Assembly (NCBI RefSeq): GCF_016704835.1
Contig: NZ_JADIZJ010000001.1
Coordinates: forward strand, 1 to 64,000
Reading direction: 5' to 3'
Length of the DNA: 64,000 bases
Source: Sphingopyxis sp.
GTDB taxonomy: Bacteria; Pseudomonadota; Alphaproteobacteria; Sphingomonadales; Sphingomonadaceae
Shown: piece after piece, positions 19,150 to 25,370 of the stretch
Layout of the letters: each line of letters begins with the position of its first letter
Numbering within the stretch: position 1 is the stretch's first letter
Made by a program: the position numbers and the translations under genes
Notes under the pieces: generated by a model
What the model was told of the DNA's origin: nothing
The model's input: the letters and a program-made list of their open reading frames with translations, nothing else
Databases searched by the model: none

Positions 19150-20118
19150 TCAGAACGGGGCCCCGGGGGGGGCGGGGGGGGGAGGGGGGCGCCGCCCCGG
19201 GGGGCGCGGGGGGGGCGGGGGGGGGCGGGGGGGGGGGGGGGGGCGGGGGCGGGGCGGGGGCCGGGTCCCGGGGGGGGCGCGGGGGCCCTCGGCAGCCGGA
19301 GCGGCTTCGACGGCAGGTGCGGCTTCGACGGCCGGGGCTTCTTCGGCAACCGGAGCCGCAGCGTCTTCGACCAGCGCCGGCTCGGCGACCGGGTTCACCG
19401 CCGCGCCCAGATCTTCACCGCGATCGGCGCGCGCCTGCTGGCCGCCACGCGTCGCTGCCTGAGCAATCGCATCGCAGTACAGGCGGATGGCGCGCGCGGC
19501 GTCATCGTTGGCGGGAACCGGGAACGCGATGCCGTCGGGCGACACGTTCGAATCGAGAATAGCGACGACGGGGATGCCAAGGACGTTGGCTTCCTTGATC
19601 GCCAGCTCTTCCTTGTTCGCGTCGATCACGAACATCACGTCAGGAATGCCGCCCATGTCGCGGATACCGCCGAGCGACATTTCGAGCTTGTCGCGTTCGC
19701 GGGTGCGGTTGAGCACTTCCTTCTTGGTCAGGCCCGAGGTGTCGCCCGAGAGCTGCTCTTCGAGCGTCTTGAGACGCTTGATCGAACCCGAGATCGTCTT
19801 CCAGTTGGTGAGCATGCCGCCCAGCCAGCGGTGATTGACGAAATGCTGACCCGAAGCGCGGGCGGCATCGGCGATTGGACCCTGCGCCTGGCGCTTGGTG
19901 CCGACGAACAGGACCTTGCCACCCGAAGCCGCCGACGAGGCGACGAATTCGAGGGCGCGCGCAAAAAGCGGCACGGTCTGCGACAGGTCGAGAATGTGGA
20001 TGCCGTTGCGCGCGCCGAAAATATACGGCTTCATGCGCGGGTTCCAGCGGTGGGTCTGGTGGCCGAAGTGAGCGCCAGCCTCGATAAGATTCTGCATCGT
20101 GACGACAGGTGCCGCCAT
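19150..20118 (-). CDS. rpsB: 30S ribosomal protein S2, 3' end corrupted
   Basis: Small-subunit protein needed for S1 binding and translation initiation. ATG at 20118 begins MAAPVVTMQNLIEAGAHFGH; then RWNPRMKPYIFGARNGIHI, FVGTKRQAQGPI, HRWLGGMLTNWKTI and DVMFVIDANKEELAIKEA are all canonical. From about residue 245 the protein is an Ala/Glu/Pro-rich tail, as in relatives. After about residue 276 (below 19290) it becomes 46 residues of almost only Pro, Arg and Gly because the DNA is a run of C on this strand. That last part and its stop codon are not trustworthy; the true end is unknown. Everything upstream reads cleanly. Confidence 0.9.
   Translation of the reverse strand: MAAPVVTMQNLIEAGAHFGHQTHRWNPRMKPYIFGARNGIHILDLSQTVPLFARALEFVASSAASGGKVLFVGTKRQAQGPIADAARASGQHFVNHRWLGGMLTNWKTISGSIKRLKTLEEQLSGDTSGLTKKEVLNRTRERDKLEMSLGGIRDMGGIPDVMFVIDANKEELAIKEANVLGIPVVAILDSNVSPDGIAFPVPANDDAARAIRLYCDAIAQAATRGGQQARADRGEDLGAAVNPVAEPALVEDAAAPVAEEAPAVEAAPAVEAAPAAEGPRAPPGTRPPPRPRPPPPPRPPPPPPRPPGRRPPPPPAPPGAPF
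19157..19290. other. G-rich low-complexity stretch, probable sequencing artefact
   Basis: About 130 bases made almost only of G on the plus strand, with scattered C and a rare A or T, including a G run of more than ten. It starts in the tsf-rpsB spacer and runs into the rpsB coding end. Nothing similar occurs elsewhere in the window. False G calls at low signal are known for some short-read chemistries, which would give exactly this look. Confidence 0.8.
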
Positions 20119-20340
20119 AGTCTTTCTCCTTCCGGTTGGTCCTCTGGAAAGCAAGAACCGGGCTCCGCAAGCGGATGATCCCGGCACCGGTTTATGTGCG
20201 CCTTCCATGTGGAATGCGCGGGCCGTTAGCCGCGTTGGTCACCAAAAGCAAGCGCCGACGGTGCATTTGGGATGAACAGCGCGCGCGTCGGATCATTCGA
20301 TCCGGCGCCAATCTGACTCCATTCGTCGCAAAACACTTGA
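20119..20340. promoter_or_regulatory. rpsB leader/promoter region
   Basis: No gene is seen between the rpsB start and the LexA-like site. The region should contain the rpsB-tsf promoter on the minus strand; an in-frame extension of rpsB up to 20208 is possible in principle but does not resemble S2. An inverted repeat CGGATC-ATTC-GATCCG lies near 20289-20304. I could not identify a clear -35/-10 pair. Confidence 0.3.
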
Positions 20341-20355
20341 GAACAAATCAAGAAC
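20341..20355. promoter_or_regulatory. putative LexA (SOS) box
   Basis: GAAC-AAATCAA-GAAC, the exact reverse complement of the alphaproteobacterial LexA consensus GTTC-N7-GTTC; the inner bases (GAACA-N5-AGAAC) are also symmetric in the way good sites often are. It overlaps a possible -35 (TTGAGA, 20337-20342) and lies 75 bases before the ATG of a small membrane protein. One or two chance matches to the eight fixed bases are expected in a window this size, so position is the main support. Confidence 0.55.
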
Positions 20356-20373
20356 ATGCAACCAAAAGCCAAG

Positions 20374-20412
20374 CGAAACCGTCATTCCCCTTGGAAAGGT
20401 TTCGTTAACGAA
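20374..20412 (+). promoter_or_regulatory. nested hairpin and palindrome in the leader of the small membrane protein
   Basis: CGAAACC (20374-20380) pairs with GGTTTCG (20398-20404), enclosing TTCC-CCTT-GGAA. It overlaps the perfect 12-bp palindrome TTCGTTAACGAA (20401-20412), which ends 17 bases before the start codon. The two folds exclude each other. Function unknown. Confidence 0.4.
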
Positions 20413-20429
20413 TCCCGGAAGGACAGATC

Positions 20430-20675
20430 ATGGTTCAGGTTGCAGCCGCACTTCTCTTTGCCTTCGCCGCCGGACTCGGCATCACGGTGATCCTGGCCAT
20501 GCTGAAATCGAACGAGTCGGCGATTCTTTCGGCGCTGCTTGGCGAAGGCGCTTTCGCGGGCGATACCGCACCGCAGCCCGGGCCTGCGACCGTCATCAAG
20601 CTCCGCCCGTCAACTCCGCTTCGCCACGTCGCACGCGCCATCGTCGCCCGGCCGCAGCTTAGCCGCGCCGCCTGA
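20430..20675 (+). CDS. small single-span membrane protein, possibly SOS-controlled
   Basis: 81 residues. ATG follows GGAAGGA at a good distance, supporting a real gene. Residues 2-24 (starting VQVAAALLFAFAAGLGITVI) form one membrane helix without positive charges before it; the rest is hydrophilic, with a basic end containing KLRPSTPLRHVARAIVARP, so the C-terminus is probably cytoplasmic. No family recognised. It stands alone on the plus strand, and its last 17 bases overlap the 3' end of pssA. With the LexA-like box upstream it resembles in layout the SOS-induced membrane microproteins that block division in Caulobacter (SidA); no sequence similarity is claimed. Confidence 0.7.
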   Translation: MVQVAAALLFAFAAGLGITVILAMLKSNESAILSALLGEGAFAGDTAPQPGPATVIKLRPSTPLRHVARAIVARPQLSRAA

Positions 20676-21432
20676 CCTTGGCGTAGCTGGCGAGGCCAAA
20701 CGGCAGCGTGGCGGCATAGAGGGCGCAGACGGCGAGCAGCGTCAACCACGGGGCGGTTACCAGCGCAGCGCCGAGCAATCCTACCCCCGCCAAGGCGAAT
20801 AGTCGCCACGAACGACGCAGGCGGATCGAAGCCCAGCTGTAGGTCGGTAGCGCCGAGATCATCAGCATCGCAACGCCGAGCGCCCAAGGCATCACGAGAT
20901 ACCATTCGCGGAAAAGCTCATTGCCGGTCGTCAGCCAAAGATAGACCGGCACGAACGCCAGGCCTGCCCCGGCCGGCGCGGGAATTCCTGTATTGAACCC
21001 GGCGGACTTGTGCGGCTGAAAATCGGCATCCATTCGCGAGTTGAAACGCGCCAGACGCAGCGCACAACAAACCGCCAGCGCGAGCGCCGCGGTCCAGCCG
21101 AATTTCGGCGCATCCTGCAGCGACCACAAGAACAGGATCATCGCGGGGGCCACGCCGAAGGCGATCACGTCCGAAAGCGAATCGAGCTCGGCACCGAATT
21201 TGCTCTGCGCACGCAGCAGGCGGGCGATCCGCCCGTCCATGCCGTCGAGCACCCCGGCGAAAATTACTGCAGCGATCGCGAGTTCAAACTGCCCGCCGAT
21301 CGCGAAGCGCACCCCGGTCAGACCAAAGCACAGCGCCAGCACCGTAATCGCATTGGGGGCGAAGGCGCGCAGGCCGATGCCGCCGATCCGGCGGCCCGCA
21401 GCGTCGGCGGGAAGTTGGTTGTCGTCTATCAC
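20659..21432 (-). CDS. pssA: CDP-diacylglycerol-serine O-phosphatidyltransferase
   Basis: Makes phosphatidylserine from CDP-diacylglycerol and L-serine in the inner membrane; the product is the substrate of Psd, encoded immediately upstream. 257 residues. The CDP-alcohol phosphotransferase motif DGMDGRIARLLRAQSKFGAE with LDSLSD gives DGxxAR-x8-G-x3-D-x3-D. Six to eight hydrophobic helices follow. The start is GTG at 21432, one base after the psd stop. Confidence 0.93.
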   Translation of the reverse strand: MIDDNQLPADAAGRRIGGIGLRAFAPNAITVLALCFGLTGVRFAIGGQFELAIAAVIFAGVLDGMDGRIARLLRAQSKFGAELDSLSDVIAFGVAPAMILFLWSLQDAPKFGWTAALALAVCCALRLARFNSRMDADFQPHKSAGFNTGIPAPAGAGLAFVPVYLWLTTGNELFREWYLVMPWALGVAMLMISALPTYSWASIRLRRSWRLFALAGVGLLGAALVTAPWLTLLAVCALYAATLPFGLASYAKVRRRG

Positions 21433-21433
21433 C

Positions 21434-22168
21434 CTATTGCCCGATGCCGTCGATCATCGCAGACTGACCGATCCGCGCGACGACGGTCTCGCCCGCCAGC
21501 GTCCGCTGACCAAGCAACACCTGCGGCGTTGTCCCCGCGGGCAGAAAGACATCGACGCGGCTGCCGAAACGGATCAGCCCGACGCGCTGGCCCGTGGACA
21601 ACTCATTGCCCATCGTTACAAACGGCATGATCCGCCGCGCAACCAAGCCCGCGATCTGGGTGAAGCCGATACGAACGCCATCGGCGCGCTCGACGACGAA
21701 ATGCTGGCGCTCATTCTCTTCGCTCGCTTTGTCGAGATCGGCGTTGAGGAATTTACCCGGGATATAGACAAGCTTGCGCAGCGTTCCGGCGATCGGGGTG
21801 CGGTTGATATGGACATCGAACACGCTCATGAAAATCGACACGCGCAGCATCGGCGCATCGCCCAGTCCGTCGGCGCCAGCGATTTCGGGTGGCGGAACGA
21901 CTTCGGCGATCTGCGTCACCAGCCCATCGGCGGGCGCGATGACGACATCGCTGCCGGTCGGGGTGATGCGGACGGGATCACGGAAAAAACTACCGACCCA
22001 CAAGGTCACCCCCAACATCAGCCAGCCGACAATCTCCCAGCCGAGCAGCCAAAAGCACAGCGTGATGATCGCGGCGATCAAAAGGAACTTGCGCCCCTCG
22101 GGATGGATCGATGGCCATTGCCATTTGATTCCGCCACCGGGGCGGTTGGAAGAGATGATGTTGGACAT
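21434..22168 (-). CDS. psd: phosphatidylserine decarboxylase proenzyme
   Basis: Decarboxylates phosphatidylserine to phosphatidylethanolamine. 244 residues from the ATG at 22168; upstream in-frame sequence is not part of it. Two hydrophobic stretches near residues 28-65 anchor it. The proenzyme self-cleavage site is the Gly-Ser in LIRFGSRVDVFLP near the C-terminus, where the Ser becomes the pyruvoyl group; FMSVFDVHINRTPIAG is the conserved catalytic region. It is of the short type common in alphaproteobacteria. Forms a two-gene operon with pssA. Confidence 0.93.
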   Translation of the reverse strand: MSNIISSNRPGGGIKWQWPSIHPEGRKFLLIAAIITLCFWLLGWEIVGWLMLGVTLWVGSFFRDPVRITPTGSDVVIAPADGLVTQIAEVVPPPEIAGADGLGDAPMLRVSIFMSVFDVHINRTPIAGTLRKLVYIPGKFLNADLDKASEENERQHFVVERADGVRIGFTQIAGLVARRIMPFVTMGNELSTGQRVGLIRFGSRVDVFLPAGTTPQVLLGQRTLAGETVVARIGQSAMIDGIGQ

Positions 22169-22306
22169 GGCCGTTCTTCTAGGGTGCGTGCCTGACACTG
22201 ACAATGGATAAGGCAGGGCTCGGGTTCCACCACGCCCATTGATCAATCGCGCGGCTTTGCCTAAGGCCCGCTGCAACTCCGACTCCCCAAGGATAAAGGC
22301 AGCAGC

Positions 22307-23521
22307 ATGGGCAAGATCAAGGTAGCCAACCCGGTCGTCGAACTCGACGGCGACGAAATGACCCGGATCATCTGGCAATGGATCCGCGAACGGCTGATCC
22401 TTCCCTACCTCGACATCGACCTGCATTATTACGACCTCAGCATCGAGATGCGCGACCAGACCGACGACAAGATCACCGTCGATGCCGCCAACGCGATCGC
22501 CAAATATGGCGTCGGCGTAAAGTGCGCGACGATCACCCCCGACGAACAGCGTGTAGAGGAGTTTGGACTCAAGAAAATGTGGAAGTCGCCGAACGGCACG
22601 ATCCGCAACATCCTCGGCGGCGTCGTCTTCCGCGAACCGATCGTGATGAAGAATGTCCCGCGCCTCGTCCCCGGCTGGACCGACCCGATCGTCGTCGGCC
22701 GTCATGCGTTCGGCGACCAGTATAAGGCGACCGACTTCCGCGTCCCCGGCCCCGGCAAGCTACGCCTGGTGTTCGAGGGTGAGGACGGTACGCTGATCGA
22801 CGAAGAAGTATTCCTTTTCCCCTCATCGGGCGTCGCGATGACGATGTACAACCTCGACGATTCGATCCGCGACTTTGCGCGCGCCAGCCTCAACTATGGC
22901 CTCGCGCGTAAGTGGCCGGTGTATCTGTCGACCAAGAACACGATCCTGAAAGCCTATGACGGCCGCTTCAAGGACATCTTCGAAGAAGTGTTCAATGCCG
23001 AGTTCAAGGCGCAGTTCGATGAGGCCGGCATCGTTTACGAACACCGCCTGATCGACGACATGGTCGCATCGGCGCTCAAATGGTCGGGCAAGTTCGTCTG
23101 GGCTTGCAAGAACTACGACGGCGACGTGCAGTCGGACACCGTCGCGCAGGGCTTCGGCTCGCTCGGCCTGATGACCAGCGTGCTGATGACCCCCGACGGC
23201 CAGACCGTCGAATCCGAAGCTGCGCACGGCACCGTTACCCGTCACTATCGCATGCACCAGCAGGGCAAGGCGACATCGACCAACCCGATCGCGTCGATTT
23301 TTGCGTGGACTGGCGGGCTCAAGCACCGCGGCAAGCTCGACGACAATGCGGCACTGGTGCAGTTTGCCGACGACCTCGAAAAGGTCTGCGTCGCGACAGT
23401 CGAAAGCGGCAAGATGACCAAGGATCTGGCGCTGCTGATTGGCCCCGACCAGAACTGGTTGACCACCGAAGGCTTTTTCGAAGCGATCGTCGAGAATCTC
23501 GAAAAGAAGATGGGCGCATAA
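22307..23521 (+). CDS. icd: NADP-dependent isocitrate dehydrogenase
   Basis: Oxidative decarboxylation of isocitrate to 2-oxoglutarate with NADP in the TCA cycle; it feeds carbon to the glutamate synthase encoded at 38.9-46.1 kb. 404 residues, the dimeric eukaryote-like type II form, not the E. coli type. VVELDGDEMTRIIWQWI, CATITPDEQRVEEF and the substrate Ser/Asn loop SPNGTIRNILGGVVFREPI are clear, as are NYDGDVQSDTVAQGFGSLGL and STNPIASIFAWTGGL. Start codon preceded by AAGGATAAAGG. Confidence 0.96.
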   Translation: MGKIKVANPVVELDGDEMTRIIWQWIRERLILPYLDIDLHYYDLSIEMRDQTDDKITVDAANAIAKYGVGVKCATITPDEQRVEEFGLKKMWKSPNGTIRNILGGVVFREPIVMKNVPRLVPGWTDPIVVGRHAFGDQYKATDFRVPGPGKLRLVFEGEDGTLIDEEVFLFPSSGVAMTMYNLDDSIRDFARASLNYGLARKWPVYLSTKNTILKAYDGRFKDIFEEVFNAEFKAQFDEAGIVYEHRLIDDMVASALKWSGKFVWACKNYDGDVQSDTVAQGFGSLGLMTSVLMTPDGQTVESEAAHGTVTRHYRMHQQGKATSTNPIASIFAWTGGLKHRGKLDDNAALVQFADDLEKVCVATVESGKMTKDLALLIGPDQNWLTTEGFFEAIVENLEKKMGA

Positions 23522-23560
23522 AAAACAAGCGAAAAGGTTGGGATAGCTCTCTAGCCAATC

Positions 23561-23587
23561 GGGGCCGGCCTGCATAAGGTCGGCCCC
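23561..23587 (+). promoter_or_regulatory. hairpin immediately before the antiporter start codon
   Basis: GGGGCCGGCC (23561-23570) pairs with GGTCGGCCCC (23578-23587) over ten bases (one G-U), loop TGCATAA. It ends one base before the ATG at 23589 and buries the only Shine-Dalgarno-like purines (AAGG). It has no U tract, so it is a weak candidate for an icd terminator and a better one for limiting translation of the antiporter gene. Confidence 0.5.
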
Positions 23588-23588
23588 T

Positions 23589-25370
23589 ATGGTATCGGCA
23601 ACAGAAACATCTGCCATCGGCAACGCGCTGGTGGTTCTCGGCGCGGCGGGCATCGTCATCCCCGCCTTTGCGCGTTTTCGCCTGCCACCGGTCATCGGGT
23701 TCATCCTCGTCGGCCTGCTGGTCGGGCCGTCGGGACTGGGATCGCTGGCCGGCGATTATCCGTGGCTGAAACATGTCACCATCGGAACGACCGACGACAT
23801 AGCGCTGTTCGCAGAATTCGGTATCATTTTGCTGCTGTTCTCGATCGGGCTTGAACTGTCGTTCCGCCGTCTTTGGTCCTTGAGGAAGCTGGTGTTCGGG
23901 GTCGGCGCCGCCGAATTGCTGCTCGGCGGCGCGATATTGGGCGGCGCACTGTGGTTGCTCGGCGACCTGTCGACGCCCGCGGCGTTCGGGCTCGGGATCG
24001 CCCTCGCGCTATCCTCCACCGCGCTGGTGCTGCCAATGGTGGGCACCAAGTCGGCGGTGGGCCGTGCATCTTTTTCGATGCTGCTGTTCGAGGATCTGGC
24101 GATCGTTCCGATCATTTTCATCCTCGGCGCCCTGGCCCCCAATCCCGCCGGAAACAACGCCGAACTGCTGATGACGACCTTGTGGCAAGGCGCCCTCGTC
24201 GTCGCGGTGCTGGCCGTCGCTGGCTGGTTCCTGTTGCCGCGCATCTTTGCCCAGGCGGCGCGCGCCAAAGACCCAGAGCTGTTTCTCGCCGCCAGCCTGC
24301 TCGTCGTCATCGTCGCCGCGCTCGCCACCGCGACCGTCGGACTGTCACCGATCGTTGGTGCGCTGCTCGCGGGACTGATGATCGCCGAGACCGAATATCA
24401 TGGCGAGGTCGAAGCGATCACTGCACCCTTCAAAGGCCTCGCGCTCGGGGTGTTCCTGATCAGCGTCGGCATGGGTCTGGATCTCAAGAGCATTGCCGAA
24501 CAATGGCCGATGCTCATTGCGGCGGTCGTCGGGGTCATCGCGGTCAAGTCGGTTGTCACCGCCCTGCTGTTGCGCTTTTCCGGCGCACGTCGCGGTACAG
24601 CCGCCGAGGTTGGCTTGCTCATGTCGAGCCCGTCGGAAACGACCCTGATCGTGTTGACCGCCGCGCTGACGGCGGGGATCATCGATCCCGAAACAGCAAG
24701 CTTCTGGCAGCTTGTCACGGCGATCGGCCTGACCATCACCCCACTGCTGGCGCGCGTCGGGCACGACATGGCGCGGCGGATCGAAATGCGCAGCGACGAC
24801 ACGCCTGAGGATGAGCCGGCAGTGGCACGTACCGTTATCGTTGGTTTTGGGCGCGTCGGCCGCACCGTCGCCGAGCTGCTGCGCGAACATGGCCGATCCT
24901 ATATTGCGGTCGATGCCAATATCGATAGCGTGGCGGTGGCGCGCCGCGACGGATTTGCGGTTCGTTTCGCCGACGTCGCTCGGCAAGGTAGTCTGGACAA
25001 GCTGGGCATCGAAAGTGCCGACGCGATCGTGCTGACGATGGACGATCCCGTACAGCAATTGCGGATGACCAAACAACTTCGACAGAAATTTCCCAACTTG
25101 CCCATCATCAGCCGCGCTCGCGACGCCGACCATGCCGCCGCATTGTATCAGGCAGGCGCCAGCGATGCAGTGCCCGAAACGCTCGAAAGCTCGCTGCAAC
25201 TTGCCGAGGCAGTGCTGATCGACCTGGGCGTCGCGATGGGGCCGGTGATCGCGTCGATCCACGATGTGCGCGCCAAGATGCGGCGCGACATCATGACCAA
25301 GGGCGAACTGGACCGCGAACCGCGCATCCGCAAAATACGCGCGCCGACGCCCGGCAGCGAGACGACCTAG
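23589..25370 (+). CDS. Kef-type cation:proton antiporter (CPA2) with RCK domain
   Basis: Inner-membrane K+(or Na+)/H+ exchanger. 593 residues. About residues 1-390 are 12-13 helices of the Na+/H+ exchanger fold (GFILVGLLVGPSGLGSLAG, FGIILLLFSIGLELSF, ALALSSTALVLPMVGTKSA). After a short linker, residues about 413-530 form a Rossmann RCK/TrkA-N domain: RTVIVGFGRVGRTVAELL (GxGxxG), VDANIDSVAVARRDGFAVRF and SADAIVLTMDD. Closest in layout to YbaL/KefB. The last codons share a CTAG with the stop codon of the convergent peptidase gene. Its start sits directly behind a strong hairpin. Confidence 0.9.
   Translation: MVSATETSAIGNALVVLGAAGIVIPAFARFRLPPVIGFILVGLLVGPSGLGSLAGDYPWLKHVTIGTTDDIALFAEFGIILLLFSIGLELSFRRLWSLRKLVFGVGAAELLLGGAILGGALWLLGDLSTPAAFGLGIALALSSTALVLPMVGTKSAVGRASFSMLLFEDLAIVPIIFILGALAPNPAGNNAELLMTTLWQGALVVAVLAVAGWFLLPRIFAQAARAKDPELFLAASLLVVIVAALATATVGLSPIVGALLAGLMIAETEYHGEVEAITAPFKGLALGVFLISVGMGLDLKSIAEQWPMLIAAVVGVIAVKSVVTALLLRFSGARRGTAAEVGLLMSSPSETTLIVLTAALTAGIIDPETASFWQLVTAIGLTITPLLARVGHDMARRIEMRSDDTPEDEPAVARTVIVGFGRVGRTVAELLREHGRSYIAVDANIDSVAVARRDGFAVRFADVARQGSLDKLGIESADAIVLTMDDPVQQLRMTKQLRQKFPNLPIISRARDADHAAALYQAGASDAVPETLESSLQLAEAVLIDLGVAMGPVIASIHDVRAKMRRDIMTKGELDREPRIRKIRAPTPGSETT

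Noticed and set aside
19150..19290. Pro-rich SH3-like tail on ribosomal protein S2
   Set aside because: It is the translation of the poly-G block, which looks like a sequencing artefact; S2 proteins of relatives do not end this way.
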